From: Bovifimicola ammoniilytica
Lineage (GTDB): Bacteria > Bacillota > Clostridia > Lachnospirales > Lachnospiraceae
Assembly: GCF_025567085.1 (NCBI RefSeq)
Contig: NZ_JAOQJN010000004.1
Location: 1-64,000 of the forward strand
Length of the DNA: 64,000 nt
Direction: 5' to 3'
Of this stretch, positions 1 through 8,810 are shown piece after piece. Position 1 is the stretch's first letter, and each line of letters opens with the position of its first letter. Position numbers and translations under genes: made by a program. The notes under the pieces were generated by a model, which made no database searches, was not told the origin of the DNA, and saw only the letters and a list, made by a program, of their open reading frames with translations.

Positions 1-30
1 ACTAATACTAATAGGTCGAAAGCTTAACCA
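1..30 (+). rRNA. 23S ribosomal RNA, 3' end only
   Basis: The first bases read ACTAATA followed by AATAGGTCG and GCTTAACC, which is the conserved extreme 3' end of bacterial 23S rRNA. The rest of the gene lies before the window. No 5S rRNA is recognisable downstream before the terminator at 121-147 or in the next several hundred bases, which is unlike the usual 16S-23S-5S order. The exact 3' end is uncertain by a few bases. Confidence 0.85.
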
Positions 31-120
31 AAACGGTTTAGGAAAGAGGACGGAAGTTAAGAATTGGAAGATAAGTTAATGTGTAGTTTTGAAGGTACAG
101 AAGGATATATAAAGAAGAAA

Positions 121-147
121 AAGAGAACAGATGATGTTCTCTTTTTT
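121..147 (+). terminator. rRNA operon terminator
   Basis: A 9-bp perfect stem (AAGAGAACA at 121-129 with TGTTCTCTT at 135-143, loop GATGA) is followed by a T run. It lies about 90 bases after the 23S end and would close the rRNA operon. Confidence 0.85.
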
Positions 148-152
148 GCTTG

Positions 153-276
153 CCAGGAAAATTCGTTGAAATTGTCCTGGTAAGTAAAAAACGCTCCGCG
201 AGGATCGCACTGAGGTGGAGCAGAAAATGTTGCTATATCAACCAGCCGCAGACGGGGAATGTCGCAAGCGACATTC
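153..276. repeat. three-hairpin intergenic element
   Basis: Three consecutive inverted repeats lie in this gene-free stretch: CCAGGA (153-158) with TCCTGG (175-180); GCTCC (193-197) with GGAGC (217-221), enclosing GCG/CGC at 198-200/206-208; and GAATGTCG (257-264) with CGACATTC (269-276), loop CAAG. The last is followed by TTTA and could be a weak terminator. There is no open reading frame. The arrangement resembles the other hairpin-rich gaps in this window, but no sequence identity with them is clear. Confidence 0.5.
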
Positions 277-336
277 TTTATTCTTGTGTAGAAATATATT
301 AAGTGAAGACCTAAAGAAAGCTAATTGAGAAAAATA

Positions 337-368
337 AAAATAGAACAACATATGCATTGTTCTATTTT
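337..368 (-). terminator. terminator of tRNA-Leu(CAG)
   Basis: A perfect 12-bp stem (AAAATAGAACAA at 337-348 with TTGTTCTATTTT at 357-368, loop of 8). Read on the minus strand it is followed by a T-rich tail. It sits about 50 bases after the 3' end of the tRNA. Confidence 0.75.
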
Positions 369-416
369 CTTTTATACTGAATCAATATATTCTTATACTA
401 TTATCAAAATTAAAAA

Positions 417-500
417 TGCACTCGATGGGACTTGAACCCACACCCAGAAAACTGGACATGAACCTGAATCATGCGCGTATGCCAATTCCGCCACGAGTGC
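417..500 (-). tRNA. tRNA-Leu, anticodon CAG
   Basis: The reverse complement folds as a class II tRNA of 84 nt. The acceptor GCACTCG pairs with CGAGTGC, the discriminator is A, and the anticodon stem CATGA/TCATG encloses loop TTCAGGT with anticodon CAG. A long variable arm and a T arm with GGTTCAAGTCC are present. CCA is not encoded, so it must be added after transcription. It decodes CUG. Confidence 0.95.
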
Positions 501-772
501 ATAATCTGTTTATAATACAGACATAGCCAATATTATAACAGTAAAAATAGTAAAAATCAATATCTTAAACATAATAAAAAAATATTTATTGTTTTATTAA
601 TATGAAATATATGATAAAATTAGATTATAATATTACGTGATGTAAAATTACATAAAAACTATATTCTAGAGATGAAAATTGAGTGTATTATGGGATAATG
701 GTAATCTGTCAGATGTGGTTTATACACATATATATGATAAAGACTCAATAATGATTCGGAAATGGAGATACT

Positions 773-2587
773 ATGGAAGAAAAAATAGCGGAAGATATGG
801 CAGGAAAGATTGAAGAGTTGTCAGAAAACATTAAGAAAAAGAAGAAAAAAATTAAAGAAGAGAAAAAGGAATTACATAATCAGTTTCAGAAGAAAGGGTT
901 AATGAAGAAGATATTACTTGTTTCATTAATACCTATTATAATAATGGCAGTGATGTTAACAGTTATAAGTTCATATAAACTGATAGAAGTAATGAGAGAA
1001 GATGCCTATTCAGAACTTGAAGCAGTTGCTAATATGGTAGATAAGGTTTATGATGAAATTGATGACAGTAATTATGTATACGAAGATGGCGAATTAAAAA
1101 AAGGAAGTTACAGAATAACTAATAACAATACCATGATTGATGCAATTAAGAAGAAAACTGGAGATGACATAACAGTATTTTATAAAAATGAATCTATTTT
1201 GACTACTATATTCGATAAAAAAATGAATAGAGTAAATCATTTATTTGTAAAAGAGGATATAGAGAATACAGTTATAAAAAATGGTAAAGTATACAAATGC
1301 AGAGAAACAATTGCAGGAACAGAATATTGCTCAGTATACATTCCGTTGAAAGATAATTCGGAAAATGTTATTGGTATGTTATCTGCTTCTAAAGAGATAA
1401 AAATAGTAATTGATAAAATGACAGAAGTAGTATTAATTATTGGTTGTTCAATTTTGGCTTTACTTGTAATAACCATTTTTGCAATAACTTATATGGTTAA
1501 TGGTATTATTAAAAGGATTAAGAACGTATCAGGCTATCTTGGAAATATGAGAGGTGGCGATTTGACAACTTCAATTGATAAGAAAGTAATCGATGATAAG
1601 ACAGAAATTGGTGACATAGCCGAATCAGCAATAAAGCTTAATTTTTCATTGAGTGAAATGATAGAGAATATAAAAAATATTGTTAATAATCTTTCAGAGT
1701 CATCAGTTAAGATAAAAGAAACAGTTGATATTACTAATAGTACAACAGAAGAAGTCGATAAAGCAATAGAGGAGATTGCGACGGGAACAGTATCACAGGC
1801 AGAAGAGACACAGAATGCCACAAATGATATTATAGCTATGGGACAGGAGATTGAGAGAATATCAAAGTCTGTCGAGAATCTTACTAATAACTCTAAGATA
1901 ATGAAGAAAAATGGCGAAGAAGCACATAAAATGGTTGTTGAACTATCAGTAGCAAATGCAAAAACTATGTCAGCAGTAGACAGAATATATAAACATACTG
2001 AACTTACTAATGATGCGGTATTAAGAATAAGCAATGCAGCAAATGCTATAACAGCTATTGCTGATGAAACTAATCTGTTAGCCTTGAATGCAAGTATAGA
2101 AGCAGCGAGAGCAGGAGAAAATGGTAAAGGCTTTGCAGTGGTAGCAAGTGAGATACAGTCATTAGCTGAACAGACTAATGTTTCAGCAGATGAGATAATG
2201 AATGAAATTAATGGTTTAATGTCTGAATCAGAAAAATCAGTAGAAGTTATGAGAGAAGTTAAAATCAATGTTGATATGCAGTCAAGTAAGCTTGCTAATA
2301 CAAAAGAAAATTTCAATGTAGTAATAGATGGAGTTATGAAATCTGTTGAAAGTGTAAGTGAAATCGAATTACTTATGAATGAATTAAATGAAAACAGAAA
2401 ACTAATAATTGACATAATACAGTCGTTGTCAGCAATTTCAGAAGAAAATGCGGCAGCTTCAGAAGAAACGTCTGCATCTACAATACAATTAAGTGAAGTA
2501 ATTAACGACTTAGCTAAAGATGCAGATAGTTTAAATAATTTAGCGCAGACACTTAACAAGGAAATAAGTGTATTTAAAACAGTATAA
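773..2587 (+). CDS. methyl-accepting chemotaxis protein
   Basis: A 604-residue transmembrane chemoreceptor. An unusual lysine-rich, probably coiled-coil cytoplasmic leader (residues 1-44) precedes TM1 (about 46-66). A roughly 150-residue extracellular sensor of single-Cache size follows, then TM2 (about 218-242), a HAMP segment and a long helical signalling domain. The hairpin tip at about 430-465 carries the hallmark ADETNLLALNASIEAARAG, which in this family contacts CheA and CheW. The start is supported by GGAG about 7 bases upstream. It stands alone between two tRNA genes with its own terminator. The ligand cannot be predicted. It implies that the organism has a chemotaxis system elsewhere. 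Confidence 0.95.
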   Translation: MEEKIAEDMAGKIEELSENIKKKKKKIKEEKKELHNQFQKKGLMKKILLVSLIPIIIMAVMLTVISSYKLIEVMREDAYSELEAVANMVDKVYDEIDDSNYVYEDGELKKGSYRITNNNTMIDAIKKKTGDDITVFYKNESILTTIFDKKMNRVNHLFVKEDIENTVIKNGKVYKCRETIAGTEYCSVYIPLKDNSENVIGMLSASKEIKIVIDKMTEVVLIIGCSILALLVITIFAITYMVNGIIKRIKNVSGYLGNMRGGDLTTSIDKKVIDDKTEIGDIAESAIKLNFSLSEMIENIKNIVNNLSESSVKIKETVDITNSTTEEVDKAIEEIATGTVSQAEETQNATNDIIAMGQEIERISKSVENLTNNSKIMKKNGEEAHKMVVELSVANAKTMSAVDRIYKHTELTNDAVLRISNAANAITAIADETNLLALNASIEAARAGENGKGFAVVASEIQSLAEQTNVSADEIMNEINGLMSESEKSVEVMREVKINVDMQSSKLANTKENFNVVIDGVMKSVESVSEIELLMNELNENRKLIIDIIQSLSAISEENAAASEETSASTIQLSEVINDLAKDADSLNNLAQTLNKEISVFKTV

Positions 2588-2620
2588 TTATTTATCATAT
2601 AATATATTAATATCTAAAGT

Positions 2621-2663
2621 AAATAACTTCTAGCCAATAAAAAAGGTTGGAAGTTATTTTTTT
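2621..2663 (+). terminator. terminator after the chemoreceptor gene
   Basis: AAATAACTTC (2621-2630) pairs with GAAGTTATTT (2650-2659), with an inner CCAA/TTGG, followed by a T run. Confidence 0.8.
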
Positions 2664-2850
2664 AAATAATATTATATAGATATAAAGTGTCATTCAAAAA
2701 TAATAAGGTAATATTTGAAGATAATGTTTAAGTGAGAGTATACTTTTAATTTTAGACGGGAATTCTGTAAGTAAAATTTTGACGAATAATGAGATTGAAA
2801 TATAAAAATAAATAATTTAACAAAATAATAGAAAAATAATTAAAAAGTTG

Positions 2851-2879
2851 TTGACAAATGTCTATATTAATGTTAATAT
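2851..2879 (+). promoter_or_regulatory. promoter of tRNA-Leu(AAG)
   Basis: A consensus -35 TTGACA (2851-2856) is separated by 17 bases from -10 TAATAT (2874-2879). The tRNA begins 30 bases later. This is the best housekeeping promoter in the 320-base gap between the chemoreceptor gene and the tRNA; apart from the terminator I see nothing else in that gap. Confidence 0.75.
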
Positions 2880-2908
2880 AATTAACGCATTTGAGTTAAC
2901 AAATGAAT

Positions 2909-2992
2909 GCGGAAATGCTGGAATTGGCAGACAGGCTAGACTAAGGATCTAGTGTTGGCAACGACGTGAGGGTTCAAGTCCCTTTTTCCGCA
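2909..2992 (+). tRNA. tRNA-Leu, anticodon AAG
   Basis: An 84-nt class II tRNA. The acceptor GCGGAAA (2909-2915) pairs with TTTCCGC, the discriminator is A, and the anticodon stem CTAGA/TCTAG encloses CTAAGGA with anticodon AAG. It has a long variable arm and a T loop with GGTTCAAGTCC. CCA is not encoded. It decodes CUU; the wobble A is probably modified to inosine or reads CUN codons, which I infer rather than see. Confidence 0.95.
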
Positions 2993-2996
2993 TTGC

Positions 2997-3025
2997 AAGC
3001 CCTTAGAGATAACTAAGGGCTTTTT
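2997..3025 (+). terminator. terminator of tRNA-Leu(AAG)
   Basis: AAGCCCTTAG (2997-3006) pairs perfectly with CTAAGGGCTT (3013-3022), followed by T residues. It lies just after the tRNA and before deoD, so deoD needs its own promoter or read-through. Confidence 0.85.
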
Positions 3026-3084
3026 ACGTTATATAAAATTTATTTAAGTATCTGTTAGAAGAATATGGAATGGAGGTATGCTTT

Positions 3085-3798
3085 ATGTCAACACCACATA
3101 ATAGTGCAAATAAGGGGGATATAGCAAAAACTGTATTGATGCCCGGAGATCCTTTAAGAGCAAAATTTATAGCTGAAACATTTTTAACTGATGTTAAACA
3201 GTTTAATGAAGTCAGAAATATGTTTGGATATACAGGAAAGTATAATGGAAAAGAAGTTTCCGTAATGGGCTCAGGTATGGGTATGCCATCAATTGGTATC
3301 TATTCATATGAGTTATATTCAATGTATGGTGTAGAAAATATAATAAGAATTGGTTCAGCAGGTTCATATTGTGAAGAAGCAGGAGTGTTTGATGTAGTAC
3401 TTGCCAATGCTGCTTATTCAGAATCAAGCTATGCAAAGATACAGAGTGGATATGATAAGGATATTACATATCCATCAGAAGTTTTAAATTATAAAATCAG
3501 AAAATCAGCCCAAAATCTTGGTAAAAAGATAATAGAGGGTTGTGTACATTCATCAGATGTATTTTATAGAGAAGATAAAACTCCTTATTATAAGAATTTA
3601 TATGAAGAAAAAGGCTGTGTATGTGTTGAGATGGAGAGCTTTGCGTTATTCCATAATGCATCAGTCTTAGGTAAAAATGCAGCATGTATTCTTACAATAT
3701 CTGATTCGTTTGTATCTTCCCAGGTTACAACCGCAAATGAGAGACAGAAATCATTTACAGATATGATGGAAATTGCATTAGATGCAGCAATTATGTAG
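3085..3798 (+). CDS. deoD: purine-nucleoside phosphorylase, DeoD type
   Basis: A 237-residue cytoplasmic enzyme that cleaves purine (deoxy)nucleosides with phosphate to base and (deoxy)ribose-1-phosphate in purine salvage. The N-terminus MSTPHNSANKGDIAK and the phosphate-binding MPGDPLR are characteristic of hexameric DeoD. VEMES (about 181-185) binds the ribose, and the general acid Asp sits in TISDSF (about 207). An upstream in-frame ATG at 3070 exists, but GGAGG at 3072-3076 lies 8 bases before the ATG at 3085, and the family starts there. Length is normal. No operon partner is adjacent. Confidence 0.96.
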   Translation: MSTPHNSANKGDIAKTVLMPGDPLRAKFIAETFLTDVKQFNEVRNMFGYTGKYNGKEVSVMGSGMGMPSIGIYSYELYSMYGVENIIRIGSAGSYCEEAGVFDVVLANAAYSESSYAKIQSGYDKDITYPSEVLNYKIRKSAQNLGKKIIEGCVHSSDVFYREDKTPYYKNLYEEKGCVCVEMESFALFHNASVLGKNAACILTISDSFVSSQVTTANERQKSFTDMMEIALDAAIM

Positions 3799-3878
3799 AT
3801 ATGTAGAATAAAAGTATAAAAATATTTACATAAAAAAAGGAAATAAAAGATTTATGTAGAATAATATATATGGAGGAT

Positions 3879-3918
3879 TGTGATAATCACAGAATTATAA
3901 ATTATATTAGTTATAATT
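3879..3918. repeat. palindromes upstream of dgt
   Basis: TGTGATAATCACA (3879-3891) is a perfect 13-bp palindrome. It is followed by AATTATAA (3893-3900) pairing with TTATAATT (3911-3918). They lie in the 212-base gap before dgt and might be an operator or a leader structure; neither is shown. Confidence 0.4.
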
Positions 3919-4010
3919 ATCGATTTACAATGCCTGAATCAATTTTGAATTAGTTCCAAAGCAGATTTATAATAATTTTATAGTAGAATATAATAGCAGG
4001 GAGGAATTTG

Positions 4011-5018
4011 ATGACTATTAGAGAAGAATTAGAGGAAATTGAATTAAAAACTCTTAGTAAATATGCGTCATTTAGCAGATATTCCAAAGGTCGCGACAGA
4101 GAAGAAACTCCATGTGATATACGAACCTGTTATCAGAGAGACAGAGACAGGATAATTCATTGTAAGGCATTTAGACGATTGAAACATAAAACACAGGTAT
4201 TTTTAGCACCGGCAGGTGACCATTATAGAACCAGACTCACGCATACTCTTGAGGTTTCGCAGATTGCTAGAACAATAGCAAAAGCTCTTAGGATGAATGA
4301 GGATTTGACGGAAGCAATTGCTCTTGGACATGATTTGGGACATACTCCATTTGGACATGCCGGAGAATCGGCACTTAATAATATTTGCAAGGATGGTTTC
4401 GCACATTTTGAGCAGAGTATAAGGGTAGTCGAGATTCTAGAGAAGAAGGGTCAGGGATTAAATCTTACTAAGGAAGTAAGGGATGGTATAGTCAACCACA
4501 GAACTTCAGGCAATCCATCTACTATGGAAGGTAAGATTGTCAGACTTTCGGATAAAATAGCATACATTAATCATGATATAGATGATGCGATTAGAGGAAA
4601 AATACTTAGTGAAAGTGATTTGCCTGTCGAATTTACAAATATATTAGGTCATTCTAAAAAAGAAAGACTTAATACGATGATTTATGATATTGTTAATAAC
4701 AGTCTAGATGAACCAGATATTATAATGTCGGTAAGAATAGAAAGTGCAATGAAGGGGCTGCGTGAGTTTATGTTTAAAAACGTGTACTCTAATCCTGTAG
4801 CAAAGGGAGAAGAGATAAAGGCAAAACGTATGCTTACACAATTATATAATTATTATTTATACCATATAGAAGAGATGCCGGAAGAATATATATGGCTTAT
4901 CAATGTTAGAAAAGAGAGGCCTGAAAGAGTAGTATGTGATTATATTGCTGGAATGACTGATCAGTATTCAGTTAGAAAATTTGAAGAATTATTTGTTCCA
5001 TCTTTCTGGAAGTCATAA
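4011..5018 (+). CDS. dgt: dGTP triphosphohydrolase-like HD protein
   Basis: A 335-residue HD-superfamily phosphohydrolase expected to remove triphosphate from deoxynucleotides. The metal site is visible: His at about 78 (RLTHTLEVS), His-Asp at about 107-108 (LGHDLGHTPFGHAGE) and the later Asp in SDKIAYINHDIDDA. AGGGAGG at 3998-4004 lies 6 bases before the ATG at 4011, so the TTG one codon earlier is unlikely. It precedes dnaG and rpoD, an order common in Clostridia, which suggests a link between nucleotide pools and replication. True substrate preference within this family varies and cannot be read from sequence. Confidence 0.92.
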   Translation: MTIREELEEIELKTLSKYASFSRYSKGRDREETPCDIRTCYQRDRDRIIHCKAFRRLKHKTQVFLAPAGDHYRTRLTHTLEVSQIARTIAKALRMNEDLTEAIALGHDLGHTPFGHAGESALNNICKDGFAHFEQSIRVVEILEKKGQGLNLTKEVRDGIVNHRTSGNPSTMEGKIVRLSDKIAYINHDIDDAIRGKILSESDLPVEFTNILGHSKKERLNTMIYDIVNNSLDEPDIIMSVRIESAMKGLREFMFKNVYSNPVAKGEEIKAKRMLTQLYNYYLYHIEEMPEEYIWLINVRKERPERVVCDYIAGMTDQYSVRKFEELFVPSFWKS

Positions 5019-5025
5019 TATAGAA

Positions 5026-5100
5026 TGCAGGTAATTAAATAAATACTTAGTTAGTAGTTACATATTATACGAATTATAGGGTAAATTGTAATTACCTGTA
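5026..5100. repeat. inverted repeat in the dgt-dnaG gap
   Basis: CAGGTAATTA (5028-5037) is matched perfectly by TAATTACCTG (5089-5098), and the stem can extend to 12 pairs with one G-U. The loop is about 50 bases and no T run follows, so it is not a plain terminator. It could be a leader structure for dnaG or a repeat of the kind seen at 54321-54453. Confidence 0.5.
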
Positions 5101-5125
5101 TAGATAGCATAAAAGTGAGGAAGAT

Positions 5126-6910
5126 ATGTATTATTCAGATGATTTGATTGAGGAAATAAGGTCTAGAAATGATATTGTAGATGTAATTTCTTCATATGTG
5201 AAATTGAAAAAACAGGGAGCAACATATTTTGGATTATGCCCATTTCATAATGAGAAGTCACCATCATTTTCCGTAACACCGGGTAAACAGATGTATTATT
5301 GCTTTGGTTGTGGTGAAGGTGGAAATGTATATTCATTTATTATGAAATATGAGAATTATTCATTTGTAGAAGCTGTTAAGATGTTAGCAGACAGAGCAGG
5401 AATAACTCTTCCAGAGGCAGAATATTCAGAAGAAGAAAGAAAAAGAGCAGATTTGCGTGCCAACCTGTTAGAAATTAATAAAAAGGCGGCAATGTATTTT
5501 CATCATCAGTTGAAAAGTGAAAAAGGAAAGATAGGTCTTAAGTATTTTAACGAAAGAGGACTTGATAATGAAACTATTGTAAGATTTGGTCTTGGATATT
5601 CAACAAAGACAAGTAATGATTTATATCAATATATGAAAACATTTGGATATTCAGATGATATATTAAAGGAATCAGGGCTTTTTTCATTCTCTGAGAAAGG
5701 AACTTATGATAAATTCTGGAACAGAGTTATGTTTCCTATTCTTGATATTAACAGTCGTGTAATTGGTTTCGGCGGTCGTGTTATGGGCGAGGGTGAACCG
5801 AAATACCTCAATTCACCGGAGACTAAGATATTTGAGAAGAGCCGTAATCTGTATGGTATGAATTTCGCAAGGATAAGCAGGAAACCATATTTACTTATAT
5901 GCGAAGGATATATGGATGTTATAGCTTTACACAGGGCAGGTTTTACTAATGCAGTGGCGGCACTTGGTACAGCATTTACAGACCAGCATGCGATGCTTAT
6001 TAAGAGGTATGTAAAGGAAGTCGTACTTACCTTTGATAGTGATGGAGCAGGTCGAAAAGCGGCTCTAAGGGCTATTCCGATATTAAAGCGTGCAGGCATT
6101 GCAATGAAAGTGTTAGATATGACACCATATAAGGATCCTGATGAATTTATAAAGAATTTAGGAGCCGACGAATATCAAAAGAGAATAGACAATGCAATGA
6201 ACAGCTTTATATTTGAAATAAAAATGATGAGAGAGCAGTATGATTTAGATGATCCTCATGCAAAAGCGGAATTCTATAATAATGTTGCTAATAAATTATT
6301 AGAATTTCCGGACGAGCTAGAAAGAAACGTGTATATTGAAGCTGTAAGTAAAGAATTTATGATACCATTTGAGAGTCTTGATAAAATGGTTAAAAAGTTA
6401 GCTCTATCGTATAGTGGAGAAGGATATACTGATAGATATAATGAAAATGAAGTAAATGAAGAAATAGAAAGAGACTTAAAGAAATCTAAAAAACATTTAG
6501 AAGATGGTGTTAAGCAGGCTCAGAAGATTTTATTGACATGGTTGATAGAAGATGAGAATATTTATGGAAAAATTAAAGATATTATTTCAGAAAAGGATTT
6601 TGTCGAGCCATTGTATTATATGGTAGCAAAAATGCTATTTGAACAGTTAGAAAGTGGAGCAATTAATCCGGCGAAGATTCTGAATCAATTTACTGAAGAG
6701 GACGAACATAGAGAAGCAGCAGAATTGTTTAATACTTCATTACGTGAAGAGATGAGCAGTCAGGAAAAGGAAAAAGCACTTAATGATACAGTGTATAAGG
6801 TTAAGAAAAATAGTCTTGATTATGCAAGCAGAAATGCTAAAGAAGTAAGTGAATTACAGGAAATTATCAATGAACAGAAAAAATTGCAGAAAATACGCAT
6901 AATACTGTAA
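5126..6910 (+). CDS. dnaG: DNA primase
   Basis: A 594-residue primase that makes RNA primers at the replication fork. The N-terminal zinc finger is visible as C38-x2-H41 ... C59-x2-C62. The TOPRIM catalytic core has the acidic residue of LLICEGYMDVIAL (Glu260) and the DxD of LTFDSDGAGR (Asp304, Asp306). The C-terminal third is the divergent helicase-interaction region. GTGAGG precedes the ATG by 6 bases. It lies 29 bases upstream of rpoD, the classic primase-sigma factor pairing. Confidence 0.97.
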   Translation: MYYSDDLIEEIRSRNDIVDVISSYVKLKKQGATYFGLCPFHNEKSPSFSVTPGKQMYYCFGCGEGGNVYSFIMKYENYSFVEAVKMLADRAGITLPEAEYSEEERKRADLRANLLEINKKAAMYFHHQLKSEKGKIGLKYFNERGLDNETIVRFGLGYSTKTSNDLYQYMKTFGYSDDILKESGLFSFSEKGTYDKFWNRVMFPILDINSRVIGFGGRVMGEGEPKYLNSPETKIFEKSRNLYGMNFARISRKPYLLICEGYMDVIALHRAGFTNAVAALGTAFTDQHAMLIKRYVKEVVLTFDSDGAGRKAALRAIPILKRAGIAMKVLDMTPYKDPDEFIKNLGADEYQKRIDNAMNSFIFEIKMMREQYDLDDPHAKAEFYNNVANKLLEFPDELERNVYIEAVSKEFMIPFESLDKMVKKLALSYSGEGYTDRYNENEVNEEIERDLKKSKKHLEDGVKQAQKILLTWLIEDENIYGKIKDIISEKDFVEPLYYMVAKMLFEQLESGAINPAKILNQFTEEDEHREAAELFNTSLREEMSSQEKEKALNDTVYKVKKNSLDYASRNAKEVSELQEIINEQKKLQKIRIIL

Positions 6911-6939
6911 AACTTAGATGTATTGGAGGACGGCACAAT

Positions 6940-8070
6940 ATGAATGAAAATGATTTAAAATTTAATGAGAGAATAGCAAAACTGTTAGAATTGTCTAAAA
7001 AGAATAATAATTCGTTAAAATATGAAGATATTATGGCAGAATTTCCAGATACTTCAGAAGACGGAGAATTATTTGACAGGGTTTTTGAGCAACTTGAAAA
7101 GGCAAAGGTTGAAATTATTCCAATGTCGGATAAAGAGATGGATTCATCAGCTCTTTTAGATGAAATTGATGGTGATGAAAAGTATGAAGGCATACCTGAT
7201 GTAGATTTATCGAAGGTAGATTTGTCTGTTCCGGAGGGTGTTGGAATGGATGATCCCGTAAGAATGTATCTTAAGGAAATAGGTAAAGTGCCACTTTTGA
7301 CAGCAGAAGAGGAAATTGAACTTGCCAAGAAAATAGAATTAGGTGATGAAGAAGCTAAACAGAAGCTTGCTGAGGCTAATTTACGTCTTGTTGTAAGTAT
7401 TGCAAAAAGATATGTTGGAAGAGGAATGTTATTCTTGGATCTGATTCAGGAGGGTAATTTAGGTCTGATTAAGGCTGTTGATAAGTTCGATTACAGAAAA
7501 GGATATAAATTCAGCACATATGCTACATGGTGGATAAGACAGGCAATTACAAGGGCAATTGCGGATCAGGCAAGAACAATCAGAATACCGGTCCATATGG
7601 TAGAGACCATTAATAAGATTATGAGAGTGTCAAGACAGTTAGTTCAGGAACTTGGAAGAGAACCAAGTGCTGAGGAGATAGCTAAAAAACTTGATATGCC
7701 TGTTGAGAAAGTAAGAGAAATTATTAAGATAGCCCAGGAACCTGTATCATTAGAGACACCTATCGGAGAAGAGGAGGATAGTCATTTAGGTGACTTCATA
7801 CAGGATGATAATGTTCCTGTTCCTTCTGAAGCAGCAGCCTATACAATGTTAAAAGAGCAGATAGGAGAAGTTCTAACATCGCTTACTCCAAGAGAACAGT
7901 TAGTTTTAAGACTTAGATTTGGACTTGATGATGGACGTTCAAGAACGCTTGAAGAGGTTGGAAAAGAATTTAATGTTACAAGAGAGAGAATAAGACAGAT
8001 AGAGGCAAAATCTTTGAGAAAATTAAGACATCCAAGCAGAAGTAAAAAGTTAAAGGATTATCTTGATTAA
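6940..8070 (+). CDS. rpoD: primary sigma factor (sigma 70 / SigA)
   Basis: A 376-residue vegetative sigma factor. After an acidic N-terminal region, sigma region 1.2 reads DDPVRMYLKEIGKVPLLTAEEE. Regions 2.1-2.4 contain RYVGRGMLFLDLIQEGN and YKFSTYATWWIRQAITRA, which bind core enzyme and the -10 element. Region 3 follows, and region 4.2 has the helix-turn-helix VTRERIRQIEAKSLRKLRHP for the -35 element. The length fits a Firmicute SigA, without the long region 1.1 insertion of proteobacteria. GGAGG precedes the start. Many promoters in this window fit its TTGACA/TATAAT preference. Confidence 0.98.
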   Translation: MNENDLKFNERIAKLLELSKKNNNSLKYEDIMAEFPDTSEDGELFDRVFEQLEKAKVEIIPMSDKEMDSSALLDEIDGDEKYEGIPDVDLSKVDLSVPEGVGMDDPVRMYLKEIGKVPLLTAEEEIELAKKIELGDEEAKQKLAEANLRLVVSIAKRYVGRGMLFLDLIQEGNLGLIKAVDKFDYRKGYKFSTYATWWIRQAITRAIADQARTIRIPVHMVETINKIMRVSRQLVQELGREPSAEEIAKKLDMPVEKVREIIKIAQEPVSLETPIGEEEDSHLGDFIQDDNVPVPSEAAAYTMLKEQIGEVLTSLTPREQLVLRLRFGLDDGRSRTLEEVGKEFNVTRERIRQIEAKSLRKLRHPSRSKKLKDYLD

Positions 8071-8105
8071 AGTTATGGATTAAATGCCCTGAAGTGGAGG
8101 ACAAT

Positions 8106-8807
8106 GTGAAACTATCAGACAGATTACAGGCAGTTGCATCATTTGTGACACCCGGCTTAAGGGTAGCTGATATAGGAACTGACCATGGATATATACCTAT
8201 TTATTTAACAGAGCAGGGAATAGTACCCTATGCCATTGCGATGGATATAAATAAAGGTCCTATATTACGTGCACAGGAAAATATAAAAGAAAATGGTTTA
8301 GAGAAGCTTATAGAGACAAGATTATCTAATGGTTTTGATAAATTAGAACCGGGAGAAGCTGATTGTGCGGTAATTGCCGGAATGGGTGGAGAGCTGATTA
8401 CAAAGATTTTAGATAATGGAAGAAATGTGACAGATGAACTTAAAGAGTTAGTATTATCGCCACATTCGGAAGTATGGCTCGTAAGAAAATATCTTCATAA
8501 TAATGATTTTAAGATTATTGATGAGAAAATGATTATTGATGAGGATAAATTCTATACGATAATGAAAGTCGTAAAGGGCATAGATGACATTTATTCAGAA
8601 GAAGATTATATGTATGGTAAAATACTTATAGAAAAGAAAGATGAAGTATTAATGAAATACATTTACAAGGAATATAATAAAGTTGAGAAGATATTTGAAA
8701 ATATAAGCAAAAACGGCACTGATAATGCAAAATCAAGAATAGCAGAGTTAGAAAAAGAAAAGAAAATGCTTACTAATGTAATGAATAAATTAGAAAATGG
8801 AGACTAA
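8106..8807 (+). CDS. trmK: tRNA (adenine(22)-N(1))-methyltransferase
   Basis: A 233-residue SAM-dependent methyltransferase expected to form m1A at position 22 of tRNA. The Rossmann SAM motif is VADIGTDHGYIPIYL, and the family-specific catalytic-loop region is CAVIAGMGGELI. I choose GTG at 8106 because GGAGG (8096-8100) overlaps the earlier GTG at 8094 and lies 5 bases before 8106; the resulting N-terminus MKLSDRLQAVASFV fits the family. A C-terminal coiled-coil tail is present. It follows rpoD by 35 bases, the common clostridial order. Confidence 0.92.
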   Translation: MKLSDRLQAVASFVTPGLRVADIGTDHGYIPIYLTEQGIVPYAIAMDINKGPILRAQENIKENGLEKLIETRLSNGFDKLEPGEADCAVIAGMGGELITKILDNGRNVTDELKELVLSPHSEVWLVRKYLHNNDFKIIDEKMIIDEDKFYTIMKVVKGIDDIYSEEDYMYGKILIEKKDEVLMKYIYKEYNKVEKIFENISKNGTDNAKSRIAELEKEKKMLTNVMNKLENGD

Positions 8808-8810
8808 GGT

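Noticed and set aside
50..60. CGGAAGTTAAG resembling part of 5S rRNA
   Set aside because: Eleven bases are too few, and no flanking 5S helices can be found.
1534..2598. Long open frame (354 codons) antisense to the chemoreceptor gene
   Set aside because: It is a frame shadow: the low-complexity Ser/Ile-rich translation has no domain, and the sense strand encodes a complete receptor with clear motifs.
3879..3891. CRP or FNR binding site upstream of dgt
   Set aside because: TGTGATAATCACA has a 3-base centre between TGTGA and TCACA, not the 6 of CRP sites, and lacks the TTGAT half-sites of FNR.
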